In this document: positions 33,406 through 42,011 of the stretch, piece after piece
Layout: every line of letters begins with the position of its first letter
How positions within the stretch are numbered: the first letter of the stretch is position 1
Assembly (NCBI GenBank): GCA_030065155.1
Contig: JASJDI010000020.1
Coordinates: forward strand, 1 to 44,758
Direction: 5' to 3'
DNA: 44,758 nt
Source of the DNA: Xenococcaceae cyanobacterium MO_188.B29
Lineage (GTDB): Bacteria; Cyanobacteriota; Cyanobacteriia; Cyanobacteriales; Xenococcaceae
The notes under the pieces: generated by a model
What the model saw: only the letters and a program-made list of their open reading frames with translations
The model's database searches: none
Told to the model about the DNA's origin: nothing
Position numbers and translations under genes: made by a program

Positions 33406-33720
33406 ATGTCTATCCAAACTCAGACCCCTCTCAACTCATCGATCTCTTCTAAAAAATTTCCTGGCGATTTTTTCTCCCCCCTCCGTCGCTGGATAGACAG
33501 CATTAAAGTTAATAATGATAGATTAGCGCACTTGGTTTGTAATTTAATTCCCTGTACCTGCCCCTTTGAGCGTGATGTGAGCATTTTCGGGCATACTTTT
33601 CATATTCCTGCTTTGTGTAAACTTAACCCTCTATATAACGAATTTGTTAGTCTACGTCTCCGCGCCCTCTGCTATTTAGAGGGGGAGTGTGGAGAGGATA
33701 TTACTCAGTATATTTGTTAG
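33406..33720 (+). CDS. Mo-nitro_C family protein
   Basis: A 104-residue protein of the Mo-dependent nitrogenase C-terminus family (Pfam Mo-nitro_C), common in cyanobacteria both within and outside nif clusters. Conserved Cys: C46, C50, C52 in LVCNLIPCTCPFERDV-type context, then IFGHTFHIPALCKLNPLYN and a C-terminal CYLEGECGED. The Cys/His content suggests metal binding. It starts 7 bp after nifZ, so is cotranscribed. Function unknown despite the family name. Confidence 0.8.
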   Translation: MSIQTQTPLNSSISSKKFPGDFFSPLRRWIDSIKVNNDRLAHLVCNLIPCTCPFERDVSIFGHTFHIPALCKLNPLYNEFVSLRLRALCYLEGECGEDITQYIC

Positions 33721-33731
33721 TTGTTTTATTA

Positions 33732-33759
33732 CAAGACAAACAACCAAGGACGAAGGATA
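33732..33759 (+). repeat. Heptamer units providing the nifE ribosome-binding region
   Basis: CAAGACA, AACAACC, AAGGACG, AAGGATA, then A and the nifE ATG. Same arrangement as upstream of nifS: units end one base before the start codon and the AAGGA bases act as Shine-Dalgarno. Confidence 0.65.
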
Positions 33760-33760
33760 A

Positions 33761-35197
33761 ATGACCAAGCCCAAAATCGCAGACCTCCTTAACGAACCAG
33801 GTTGCGAACACAATCATAAAAAAGAGAAAGGTAAAAATAAAGCTTGTACTCAACAAGCTAAACCAGGAGCAGCTCAAGGAGGATGTGCTTTTGATGGAGC
33901 TTCGATCGCCCTCGTTCCCATTACCGATGCTGCTCATCTGGTTCACGGACCAATAGCTTGTGCAGGTAATTCTTGGGGTAGTCGCGGGAGTCTTTCTTCT
34001 GGTGCTACTACCTATAAAATGGGTTTTACTACGGATATTAGTGAAAATGATATCGTATTCGGTGGAGAAAAAAGACTTTATAAAGCGATCGCCCAAGTCA
34101 TCAAACGCTATCATCCTCCTGCTGTCTTTGTCTATTCTACCTGCGTTACTGCCCTTATTGGAGATGACCTGGATGCAGTTTGCGAAGCAGCTACTAAGAA
34201 GTTTGCTACCCCGATTATTCCCGTTAACTCTCCTGGTTTTGTCGGCAGTAAAAATCTGGGGAATAGGTTGGCTGGGGAATCTCTCTTAGATTACGTTGTG
34301 GGAACTGCCGAACCTGAATACACTACTCCCTATGATATTAATTTAATTGGGGAATACAACATCGCCGGAGAACTTTGGGGTGTATTACCTCTGTTTGAAA
34401 AAGTTGGTATTCGCGTCCTCTCCAAAATTACAGGAGATGCTACTTTTGAAGAGATTCGTTATGCTCATCGGGCCAAACTCAATGTGATGATTTGCTCCAA
34501 AGCCCTAATTAATATGGGGCGAAAAATGGAGGAAAGATACGGTATTCCGTATATAGAAGAATCTTTCTATGGCGTTGAGGATATGAACCGTTGTTTGCGG
34601 AATATCGCTCAAAAAATAGGCGATGAAGCCCTAAAACAACGAGTAGAAACAGTGATTGCCGAAGAAATTGCTAAACTCGATATAGCTCTTGCTCCTTATC
34701 GTGCCAGACTTAAAGATAAAAAGATGGTGCTATATACAGGGGGCGTAAAAAGTTGGTCGGTGATGTCCGCAGCCCAAGACTTAGGTATGAAAGTAGTGGC
34801 TACTAGCACCAAAAAGAGCACGGAAGAAGATAAAGCCAAAATCAAAAAATTATTAGGTAAAGACGGAATCCAACTCGCTAAAGGTAATGCGCAGGAAATA
34901 TTACGAGTAATTAAAAAAACACAAGCAGATATGCTCGTAGCGGGAGGACGTAACCAATATACAGCCCTCAAAGCCAGAATTCCCTTCCTTGATATTAACC
35001 AAGAACGTCATAACCCCTACGCAGGATATGTGGGACTAATCGAAATGGCAAAAGAATTCGATCGAGCTCTCCACAGTCCCATTTGGCAACAGGTTCGCCA
35101 ACCAGCACCCTGGGAAACCGAAGAAAGTCAGGAATTAGAAGTCCTAAAGGATACACCTTCGGATATCAGAAGTCAAAAGTTAGAAGCCAGAAGTTAA
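33761..35197 (+). CDS. nifE: FeMo-co scaffold subunit NifE
   Basis: A 478-residue NifD homologue that with NifN holds NifB-co while it matures. Cluster Cys: C42 (GGCAFDGA), C67 (GPIACAGN) and C128 region (VYSTCVTALIGDD). The NifD FeMo-co His is absent, as expected. The tail after KEFDRALHSPIWQQVRQPAP is extended, ending SDIRSQKLEARS, encoded by repeat-like AGAAGTCAAAAGTTAGAAG sequence, so translation has run into intergenic repeats. Confidence 0.97.
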   Translation: MTKPKIADLLNEPGCEHNHKKEKGKNKACTQQAKPGAAQGGCAFDGASIALVPITDAAHLVHGPIACAGNSWGSRGSLSSGATTYKMGFTTDISENDIVFGGEKRLYKAIAQVIKRYHPPAVFVYSTCVTALIGDDLDAVCEAATKKFATPIIPVNSPGFVGSKNLGNRLAGESLLDYVVGTAEPEYTTPYDINLIGEYNIAGELWGVLPLFEKVGIRVLSKITGDATFEEIRYAHRAKLNVMICSKALINMGRKMEERYGIPYIEESFYGVEDMNRCLRNIAQKIGDEALKQRVETVIAEEIAKLDIALAPYRARLKDKKMVLYTGGVKSWSVMSAAQDLGMKVVATSTKKSTEEDKAKIKKLLGKDGIQLAKGNAQEILRVIKKTQADMLVAGGRNQYTALKARIPFLDINQERHNPYAGYVGLIEMAKEFDRALHSPIWQQVRQPAPWETEESQELEVLKDTPSDIRSQKLEARS

Positions 35198-35264
35198 AAG
35201 TATTACTCCTCCGCTCCTCCGCCCCTCTGCCCCTCCGTTCCCATCCTTTATCCTTTAAAAAGCT

Positions 35265-36599
35265 ATGACTACCGTTACTAAGTCCAAAAAATCTGTAGCT
35301 GTCAATCCTCTCAAACAAAGTCCTCCTTTGGGTGCAGCCCTAGCTTTCCTGGGATTAAAAGGAATTGTACCTTTATTTCATGGTTCTCAAGGTTGTACGG
35401 CATTTGCCAAAGTTTTGTTAGTAAGGCATTTCCGCGAAGCTATTCCTCTAGCAACTACGGCTATGACTGAGGTTTCGACAATCTTGGGGGGTGAAGATAA
35501 TATTGAGCAGGCGATTTTAACCTTGGTAGAAAAAGCCCAACCCGATTTAATTGGTTTGTTAACTACAGGGTTAACAGAAACACGGGGGGATGATATGAAT
35601 GGAATATTGAAATCTATTCGTCAGCGTCATCCAGAATTAGATTCACTGCCAATTATCTTTGTTTCTACTCCTGATTATAAAGGTGCATTGCAAGATGGGT
35701 TTGCTGCTGCGGTACAGTCAATTGTGTCTACAGATTATGGCACTCCTGTAGAGACGTTCCAGTTCAATTCTCTACCACAGGTAACTATTTTAGCTGGTTC
35801 GCAGCTTTCCCCTGGGGATGTGGAAGAAATTAAAGAAATAGTGGAAACATTTGGTTTAAAACCACTAATGATCCCTGATTTATCTGGTTCAGTGGATGGA
35901 CATTTAGATGATGATTATAATAGCAAAACTCCTGGCGGTACTTCCTTAGAACAGTTACAGCAATTAGATCGATCGCTGTTCACCATTGCTATTGGCGAAA
36001 GTATGCGTCCTGCTGCCGAAATCTTACAACAAAGATTTGGGACAGAGTATGAAGTAATTCCCCGTTTAGCTGGTTTAGCACCAGTAGATAGCTTTATTTG
36101 GCAATTAGCCCAAATTATCGATGCTCAAACCGATCCCCGTTTTTTGGGTAGTCCCCAAATTCCAGCTAGATATAAACGTCAGCGTCGTCAGCTACAGGAT
36201 GCTATCTTAGATACTCATTTCTATCTCGGTGGTAAAAAGATTTCCTTAGCATTAGAACCCGATCTACTCTATCAAACCATTTGGTTATTGAAGGATATGG
36301 GTGCAGAAATTCAAGCTGCTGTAACTACTACCAAATCACCATTACTTAAAGAATTGGCGATCGATAACGTAACTATCGGAGATTTAGAAGACCTAGAAGA
36401 TTTAGCAGTAGGTTCAGATTTAATTATTACTAATTCTCAAGGAAAAGGTCTCGCCGATAAACTAAATATTCCCCTATATCGTATGGGTTATCCTATCTAC
36501 GATCGCCTGGGTAATGGTTCTCGTTGTTTAGTAGGTTATCGGGGAACAATGCAGTTTTTATTCGATCTCGGCAATATTTTTATTGAATTGGGTCATTAG
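35265..36599 (+). CDS. nifN: FeMo-co scaffold subunit NifN
   Basis: A 444-residue NifK homologue pairing with NifE. The N-terminal PPLGAALAFLGLKGIVPLFH and GSQGCTAFAKVLLVRHFRE with one cluster Cys (C44) are typical; the C-terminal block is IPLYRMGYPIYDRLG. The length is normal for NifN, which is shorter than NifK. The stop TAG (36597-36599) overlaps the start of a perfect 12-bp hairpin. Confidence 0.97.
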   Translation: MTTVTKSKKSVAVNPLKQSPPLGAALAFLGLKGIVPLFHGSQGCTAFAKVLLVRHFREAIPLATTAMTEVSTILGGEDNIEQAILTLVEKAQPDLIGLLTTGLTETRGDDMNGILKSIRQRHPELDSLPIIFVSTPDYKGALQDGFAAAVQSIVSTDYGTPVETFQFNSLPQVTILAGSQLSPGDVEEIKEIVETFGLKPLMIPDLSGSVDGHLDDDYNSKTPGGTSLEQLQQLDRSLFTIAIGESMRPAAEILQQRFGTEYEVIPRLAGLAPVDSFIWQLAQIIDAQTDPRFLGSPQIPARYKRQRRQLQDAILDTHFYLGGKKISLALEPDLLYQTIWLLKDMGAEIQAAVTTTKSPLLKELAIDNVTIGDLEDLEDLAVGSDLIITNSQGKGLADKLNIPLYRMGYPIYDRLGNGSRCLVGYRGTMQFLFDLGNIFIELGH

Positions 36600-36626
36600 T
36601 AAGGGCAAAGGGCTCTTTGCCCTTAC
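36599..36626 (+). terminator. Perfect 12-bp hairpin at the nifN stop
   Basis: GTAAGGGCAAAG, loop GGCT, CTTTGCCCTTAC. It starts on the last base of the nifN stop codon. No T-tract, so processing or partial termination rather than a strong terminator; family of REP-like hairpins. Confidence 0.65.
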
Positions 36627-36676
36627 AGTTATTAGTTATTAATTATTAGTCATTAGTCCGGTAACAGAGAAAGAAA

Positions 36677-37144
36677 ATGAGTCAAGTTGTAGCCTTAGAA
36701 AAACCACCACATTTAAATACGCTTCAGCATCCTTTTCTGCAAGAATTAATTAATCAAATTCGTCTAGCAGATACTTTAAGTAAATATGGTGAATGGTCTG
36801 ATGAACTACTGGTTAATCAATTAATTACTTCTGCCCATAAAACATCAAGTTCTTCAACCAATCTTAACCTGGAATGTCTTAATAATCTTGTGACTTCAGC
36901 TTTTTATAACGCTATTGGAGCAATTATTCAAAGAACAACGGGTCATCCTACAGAAACTTATATTAATTTACAAGGCAAAGAATGTAATTCTGCAGTGATT
37001 TGCTGTGGTGGAGTTTTAGTTATGTATTCACTAATCTGGGGATATAAACACTTGAGTTTTCTATCTTTACAAAGACTAATTGAATCGGCTGAAAACAATA
37101 TTCATGATGCTGTTACTAAAGCCAGTCGATATTTAGATTTTTAG
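36677..37144 (+). CDS. DUF269/NifX-associated paralogue, divergent copy
   Basis: A 155-residue protein between nifN and nifX. PFLQELINQIRLADTLSKYG and WSDELLVNQLIT align with the DUF269 protein at 37745 (TFLKELVLQVRAQDHYGVYR, WKDELVLANFVV), and the C-terminal LSFLSLQRLIESAENNI aligns with FGYPSLQKLASQGERLV. The middle is diverged (ECNSAVICCGGVLVMYSLIW against EGFGWAIVWTGRLVVLSRTL) and gains a CC pair. A nif-specific duplicate with possibly changed role. Helical, soluble. Confidence 0.75.
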   Translation: MSQVVALEKPPHLNTLQHPFLQELINQIRLADTLSKYGEWSDELLVNQLITSAHKTSSSSTNLNLECLNNLVTSAFYNAIGAIIQRTTGHPTETYINLQGKECNSAVICCGGVLVMYSLIWGYKHLSFLSLQRLIESAENNIHDAVTKASRYLDF

Positions 37145-37225
37145 TTTTTTGTCTTTAGTCATTTGTATTAACCAATGACTAATAAATAACTACTAACAAC
37201 TAGCTATTAACAACTAATAAAACCC

Positions 37226-37627
37226 ATGAAAGTTGCTTTTGCTACCCAAGATAACGTTCATATTAATGCTCACTTTGGTTGGGCAAAAAAGGTAGATATT
37301 TATGATGTTTCTGCCGAAGGTTTTGACTTCCTCAACACTGTTGAATTTGGCGGAGTACTTAAGGAAGATGGCAACGAAGACAAATTAGTACCCAAAATTA
37401 ATGCTGTTGCTGATTGTACTCTTGTCTATGTTTCTGCCATCGGCGGAAGTGCTGCATCTCGTCTATTAAAACACAAAATTACTCCTCTTAAAGCAGAAAA
37501 TAAAGACGATGAAATTGCTGATGTTCTTAACAGTTTAGTCAAAACCTTAGGCAATCCTCCCCCCTGGTTGCGTAAAGCCTTGGGCAAAAATGCTACCAGC
37601 TTCGATTTTGAAGACGAAGAAGAGTAA
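37226..37627 (+). CDS. nifX: NifX, cofactor carrier
   Basis: A 133-residue NifX/NafY-type protein that carries NifB-co and VK-cluster between NifB and NifEN. Core MKVAFATQDNVHINAHFGWA, then KKVDIYDVSAEGFDFL, related to the C-terminal domain of NifB in the window. C-terminal acidic DFEDEEE. Flanked by two DUF269 genes. Confidence 0.93.
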   Translation: MKVAFATQDNVHINAHFGWAKKVDIYDVSAEGFDFLNTVEFGGVLKEDGNEDKLVPKINAVADCTLVYVSAIGGSAASRLLKHKITPLKAENKDDEIADVLNSLVKTLGNPPPWLRKALGKNATSFDFEDEEE

Positions 37628-37643
37628 TAACAACTAACTCTAA

Positions 37644-37702
37644 GGTGGGCAAAATTATCTTTCAGCTAAGTTATTTAGTTTAAAGCCTTAGATTTGCCCA
37701 CC
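37644..37702. repeat. Inverted repeat between nifX and the DUF269 gene
   Basis: GGTGGGCAAA (37644-37653) and TTTGCCCACC (37693-37702), perfect 10-bp arms with a 39-bp loop. The inner part contains CTTTCAGC and TAAAGCC. Probably another REP-like member. Confidence 0.6.
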
Positions 37703-37744
37703 CTACTTACTAACAATCAACCTAACAATTAACTACTAACAATT

Positions 37745-38215
37745 ATGACTACAACTACTACTCCAGAAACTACTAGCATTGTTGAAGAAAGTACTTTTCT
37801 TAAAGAATTAGTTTTGCAGGTACGCGCTCAAGATCATTATGGTGTGTATCGCAGTTGGAAAGATGAATTAGTATTAGCCAATTTTGTAGTTAGTAAAGAA
37901 AAGAAAAGTCAGATTTCTGTTGAAGGAGATGTCGATTCCGCTACTCAATTGAGAATTCTTTGCTTTTATCGGGCGATCGCGGTTTGTATCGAAAAACAAA
38001 CTGGTAAACTCTGCCAAGTAGTAATCGATCTTTCCCACGAAGGCTTTGGTTGGGCGATCGTTTGGACTGGACGCTTGGTGGTATTATCTCGTACTTTAAG
38101 GGATGCTCAACGCTTTGGCTATCCTTCCCTTCAGAAATTAGCTTCCCAAGGAGAAAGATTAGTTGAATCGGGTATTAAAAATGTTGAAAAATTTCCTAAT
38201 GCTGCAGATGCCTAA
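37745..38215 (+). CDS. NifX-associated protein (DUF269)
   Basis: A 156-residue protein of the DUF269 family (NifX-associated nitrogen fixation protein), almost always next to nifX. Key segments FLKELVLQVRAQDHYGVYRS, RAIAVCIEKQTGKLCQVVID and GFGWAIVWTGRLVVLSRTLR. Thought to assist FeMo-co assembly; its exact role is unknown. A divergent paralogue lies upstream of nifX. Confidence 0.9.
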   Translation: MTTTTTPETTSIVEESTFLKELVLQVRAQDHYGVYRSWKDELVLANFVVSKEKKSQISVEGDVDSATQLRILCFYRAIAVCIEKQTGKLCQVVIDLSHEGFGWAIVWTGRLVVLSRTLRDAQRFGYPSLQKLASQGERLVESGIKNVEKFPNAADA

Positions 38216-38272
38216 ATAAGTTAACAGTGAACAGTAAAAAGTTATCAGTCGATCGATAATCAAATCAAGGAT

Positions 38273-38506
38273 ATGGTTCAAGCTACAACAAAAACCCCAA
38301 CTCCCGAAACTGTTGCCGAGTTAAAAAAAACTATCAAAAAACTCAACAGTAAAGCAGGTCAAATGAAGATGGACTTGCACGATCTTGCGGAAGGTTTACC
38401 AACAGATTACGAAAAACTAATCGAGGAAGCCGTTAAAACTTACGAAATCTATCGTCAATTAGCTGAACTTAAAAAACAACTAAAAGACTGGGAAAAGTCA
38501 TTATGA
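38273..38506 (+). CDS. CCE_0567-family small Rop-like protein (DUF683)
   Basis: A 77-residue protein predicted as a helical hairpin: ELKKTIKKLNSKAGQMKMDL, then LAEGLPTDYEKLIEEAVKTY, then EIYRQLAELKKQLKDW. It matches the nif-linked DUF683 family, whose Cyanothece member is a metal-binding four-helix dimer. The stop overlaps the next start (ATGA), so the two are coupled. Confidence 0.85.
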   Translation: MVQATTKTPTPETVAELKKTIKKLNSKAGQMKMDLHDLAEGLPTDYEKLIEEAVKTYEIYRQLAELKKQLKDWEKSL

Positions 38507-38733
38507 TAGACATTCTGCGGTTAACCAAAACGATCGCCGATTGGCAAGGATTGGTTGAACAAGCAACAAGTGATTCCAGTTTATCCCGCATCTCTAAAAA
38601 GATTTCCCGACTCAAAAAAGAAATCGATCTTGGTTTTCCCGAATTCGGTGAACTAGAAGAAACTATAGCTATCTATAACCTTTACCAAGAATTAGAGATG
38701 CTGCAACAGCAAATCAACTATCGAAAGGAGTAA
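38503..38733 (+). CDS. Second Rop-like small nif protein
   Basis: A 76-residue helical protein overlapping the upstream gene by 4 nt (ATGA). Its second half, RISKKISRLKKEIDLGFPEF, then GELEETIAIYNLYQELEMLQ, parallels the upstream DUF683 protein, so it is a likely paralogue that may form a heteromeric bundle. The N-terminal ILRLTKTIADWQGLVEQA is specific. Seven bp before nifW. Confidence 0.7.
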   Translation: MIDILRLTKTIADWQGLVEQATSDSSLSRISKKISRLKKEIDLGFPEFGELEETIAIYNLYQELEMLQQQINYRKE

Positions 38734-38739
38734 TTTTTC

Positions 38740-39084
38740 ATGACTGCTACTGAAGAATCAAAAACTTTAGAACAATTCAGCACACTGACTGATGCAGAAG
38801 ATTACTTACAATTTTTCGACATCGAGTACGATCGCGATTTTGTAAATATCAATCGCCTCCATATTTTGAAACAGTTTTCTCTACTAATTAAGGAAGTCGA
38901 TAAAGCTTTCCCTGATGTTACTGAAGCAGAAAAACTAGAGAAGTATCGCTTAGCATTAGACGAAGCTTATCAGGTTTTCTTAACCTCTAGTCCTCTAGAA
39001 ACTAAGCTATTTAAAGTCTTTCAAAGCAAACCAAAAAACTTTGTTTCTTTAGATGATCTCGCTAAAAAAGCAGAGGAAAAATAA
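38740..39084 (+). CDS. nifW: NifW
   Basis: A 114-residue NifW, which protects the MoFe protein from oxygen or aids its maturation. Core: LTDAEDYLQFFDIEYDRDFV, then NINRLHILKQFSL, then the C-terminal VFLTSSPLETKLFKVFQ. Typical length. Precedes hesA by 16 bp. Confidence 0.93.
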   Translation: MTATEESKTLEQFSTLTDAEDYLQFFDIEYDRDFVNINRLHILKQFSLLIKEVDKAFPDVTEAEKLEKYRLALDEAYQVFLTSSPLETKLFKVFQSKPKNFVSLDDLAKKAEEK

Positions 39085-39100
39085 ACAACAGGGGACAATT

Positions 39101-39886
39101 ATGCTAACACCAAAGGAACTAGAACGCTATAGCCGACAAATTCAGCTTCCTGGTTTGGGAGAAGAGGGACAGAAAGCTCTGAAAAATACCACTGCTTTAG
39201 TTTCTGGAGTAGGTGGTTTGGGGGGTACTGTAGCTCTTTATCTAGCAGTTGCTGGTATTGGTAAGTTGATTCTAGTTCGAGGTGGAGGTTTACGTCTGGA
39301 TGATATGAATCGTCAGATTTTAATGAGCGATGACTGGGTGGGTAAACCCAGAGTTATCAAAGCTAAAGAAACTCTTGCCCAGATTAATCCTGACGTAGAA
39401 GTTGAAGCGATCGAAGAATATATTACTGCCGAAAATGTAAATTCTCTCGTCCAACGTTCTGATATTGCCCTTAGTTGCGCTCATAATTTTCCCGAACGAG
39501 ATTTACTTAATGCTGCCTGTGTGCGTTGGGGTAAGCCTATGGTAGAAGCTGCCATGAATAGTATGGAGGCTTATCTAACCACTATTGTTCCTGGTAAAAC
39601 CCCTTGCCTCTCTTGTCTTTTTCCTGAAAAACCAGACTGGGATCGCCGTGCTTTCGGCGTACTTGGTGCAGTTTCTGGTACTCTGGCATGTTTAACTGCT
39701 TTAGAAGCAATCAAGCTAATCACAGGATTGGGTCAACCCCTCCTAGGACAGCTACTCAATATGGATTTAGCCCATCTGGAGTTTAACAAACTTCATCTCT
39801 ACAAAGACCCTGATTGCCCTGTGTGTGGCAAAGGAACTTCGGGAGCAGAGGAAGCAGAGGCAGAAAAGCTGATAGCTTTCAAATGA
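39101..39886 (+). CDS. hesA: HesA, ThiF/MoeB-type E1-like protein
   Basis: A 261-residue adenylating enzyme of the ThiF/MoeB family. I start at MLTPKELERYSRQIQLPG (39101), preceded by GGGGAC; a longer frame from 39053 overlaps nifW and lacks support. The nucleotide loop is SGVGGLGGTVALYLAVAGIG; zinc-binding CLSC and CPVC pairs are present. In cyanobacteria hesA and hesB follow the nif genes; a role in cluster or molybdenum cofactor handling is suggested. Confidence 0.93.
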   Translation: MLTPKELERYSRQIQLPGLGEEGQKALKNTTALVSGVGGLGGTVALYLAVAGIGKLILVRGGGLRLDDMNRQILMSDDWVGKPRVIKAKETLAQINPDVEVEAIEEYITAENVNSLVQRSDIALSCAHNFPERDLLNAACVRWGKPMVEAAMNSMEAYLTTIVPGKTPCLSCLFPEKPDWDRRAFGVLGAVSGTLACLTALEAIKLITGLGQPLLGQLLNMDLAHLEFNKLHLYKDPDCPVCGKGTSGAEEAEAEKLIAFK

Positions 39887-39911
39887 CCAAAACAGATGAC
39901 TACTAACCACT

Positions 39912-39939
39912 GTACGGGTCAACGGCAGTTGACCCCTAC
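39912..39939. repeat. REP-like hairpin between hesA and hesB
   Basis: GTACGGGTCAAC, loop GGCA, GTTGACCCCTAC: 11 of 12 pairs. Same family as those at 33068 and 36599. Confidence 0.7.
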
Positions 39940-39975
39940 CCACTAACCACCAACAAACAAAAAAGGAGAATTCTC

Positions 39976-40344
39976 ATGACTGTTTACTTAACTGAAAAAG
40001 CAGCTTTTAGACTTCGTAGTTTCATTCGTGCGGGTGCAGATGAAACTACGACTGAAAAAGGAGTTCGTGTAGCAGCAGTTGATGGTGGCTGTAGTGGCTT
40101 TGAATATGCTTTAGATATAGTCGATCGCCCTGAAGCTGACGATCTCATCTACGAACAAGACAAAGTAAATATCTACCTCGATCGTAAAAGCGCACCTTTT
40201 TTAAATGGTATTGTGATTGATTTTGTCGAAAGCTTAACTCAAGCTGGATTTACTTTTGAAAATCCTAATGCTACTGGTGGCTGTGGCTGTGGGAAGTCTT
40301 TCTCTGTTGCTGAAGGTACTCCTGAAGCTATGCCCTGTAGTTAG
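39976..40344 (+). CDS. hesB: HesB, IscA-type Fe-S carrier
   Basis: A 122-residue A-type carrier. Conserved Cys: one in VDGGCSGFEYALD and two in GGCGCGKSF, the three cluster ligands. It moves Fe-S clusters to nif targets. RBS AAAAGGAGAA before the ATG. Its stop opens another TTAGTTATTAGTC heptamer run. Confidence 0.94.
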   Translation: MTVYLTEKAAFRLRSFIRAGADETTTEKGVRVAAVDGGCSGFEYALDIVDRPEADDLIYEQDKVNIYLDRKSAPFLNGIVIDFVESLTQAGFTFENPNATGGCGCGKSFSVAEGTPEAMPCS

Positions 40345-40369
40345 TTATTAGTCATTAGTTATTGGTTAA

Positions 40370-40729
<360 letters not shown>

Positions 40730-40795
40730 GTAAGTTGTCGTGAGTCATTAGTCATTAGTTTCTTTAGTTTCTTGTTTGGCAACCAAATACAAAGC

Positions 40796-40912
40796 GGTGC
40801 GTCCGCGAAGCGACTACCGTCATCGGCTAAGGAAGTGGTCAGACCCCGCCCCACCTGAGGGCGCAAGGGAATGCTGACCTAGCAGGGGAAAGCTGACCAA
40901 GACACGCGCACC
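40796..40912. mobile_element. 117-bp MITE-like element after fdxH
   Basis: Ends GGTGCG and CGCACC as in the 145-bp element at 25636, in the same flanks: ACAAAG-C left, AAGAG right. Inside are GGTCAG and two CTGACC copies, and GCGAAGCGAC. The two elements share ends but not interiors, as in a miniature element family with variable cargo. Confidence 0.55.
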
Positions 40913-40978
40913 AAGAGAGAACCAATGACGAAAGACAAGGGAGCAATGACCAATGACCAATGACAAAAAACCAAAAAA

Positions 40979-41338
40979 ATGTGGAAACGATTTACTTATA
41001 AAACTGGGGTTTGGCTGGGTGTTGAAATTTGGCTTAATATTATCGGCTTAGATAATATTGCTGATTACTGTGAATTTCTTTTTTCTCATGATTTAGACTT
41101 GAATCTTAAAAATCGCAGAACAGTCAAAATCACTGAGTATCCACCCCAGTTTTGTCCGAAGATAGATAGTTTTTGTCCCATCCCTGGCTCAGTAACTAAA
41201 CCAGAAGATCTGGAAGAAGATAGCTATAAGGCTCAAGCTGAAACATTTAAAAACAAATGTCAAAATCTTGAAGAACCTTGTCTGAAAATGATGTGTCTGT
41301 CAGCAAAGATAGAAGCAGCAGATAGAGAAAATATCTAA
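40979..41338 (+). CDS. Unknown Cys-containing small protein
   Basis: A 119-residue protein I do not recognise. The N-terminus RFTYKTGVWLGVEIWLNIIG is amphipathic with one weak hydrophobic stretch. C-terminal half has CPKIDSFCPIP and KNKCQNLEEPCLKMMC, five to six Cys that could bind metal or form clusters. Located between fdxH and feoB, in the same direction, after a MITE-like element. RBS not obvious (AAAAAACCAAAAAA). Confidence 0.5.
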   Translation: MWKRFTYKTGVWLGVEIWLNIIGLDNIADYCEFLFSHDLDLNLKNRRTVKITEYPPQFCPKIDSFCPIPGSVTKPEDLEEDSYKAQAETFKNKCQNLEEPCLKMMCLSAKIEAADRENI

Positions 41339-41417
41339 TGTTTTCTTCTTTGTCCTTTGTACTTGTTAACCAATAACCAATAACCAATTCTCTAAAACTC
41401 TCATATTAATTAGATTG

Positions 41418-41762
41418 ATGATTAGTCGCGAACAATTAGCTAAAGAATATATCAAGATTATTAACAATTATTATCCCCTAGCCGGTCGATTACTACGCCA
41501 CTGTCTCGTAAAAGTCATCAATTTAAATGCCAATCACACTCGGAAAACTTCTTATTATTTGGGTATTTATTATCCGGAGAAAATTGTCGATCGACTATTA
41601 GAAAAAAAGGAGATTTTTAGAGACACGGCAGAAAATATGGGATTGGCCGAGGTGGTTTTTTTTAATGCTAATCGGCTAGTAAGAGACCCACGCTCAAAAA
41701 TCAAACAGCAAGACTTTCGCTTCTGGCTAGATCTATGTTGGATCGCTCATGAAGCAGATTAA
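41418..41762 (+). CDS. Unknown small basic protein
   Basis: A 114-residue protein from ATG at 41418 (a TTG at 41415 also opens the frame). Helical, rich in Tyr and Arg: SREQLAKEYIKIINNYYPLA, then GRLLRHCLVKVINLN, then FRFWLDLCWIAHEAD. No recognised motif. Lies 14 bp before the next small gene, so probably cotranscribed with it. Confidence 0.5.
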   Translation: MISREQLAKEYIKIINNYYPLAGRLLRHCLVKVINLNANHTRKTSYYLGIYYPEKIVDRLLEKKEIFRDTAENMGLAEVVFFNANRLVRDPRSKIKQQDFRFWLDLCWIAHEAD

Positions 41763-41776
41763 TTTTTTTCGGAGGG

Positions 41777-42004
41777 ATGAAAATGTTAGCGATTGGTTTG
41801 CTCATTTTATCGATATGTATAGGCACAAGCATTTTGATAATTCACGACCGTGATGAAATTCATAAAATGCTTGCTTTTTTATCAGCTATAATGGCTTTAA
41901 TTTGTGTTTTCATTTTAACTCCACCTATCATTAAAAGTCTGATAGGTTTATTATTTTTTTATATTGGACATAGAATTTTTCCTGCTCATAGTATTTTCAA
42001 GTAA
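41777..42004 (+). CDS. Small three-span membrane protein
   Basis: A 75-residue protein that is almost all membrane: LAIGLLILSICIGTSILII, a short charged loop (HDRDEIHK), LAFLSAIMALICVFILTPP and LIGLLFFYIGHRIF. GGAGG lies well placed upstream. Unknown family. Position before feoB suggests a metal-transport or envelope role, not proven. Confidence 0.55.
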   Translation: MKMLAIGLLILSICIGTSILIIHDRDEIHKMLAFLSAIMALICVFILTPPIIKSLIGLLFFYIGHRIFPAHSIFK

Positions 42005-42011
42005 GAAGTAA

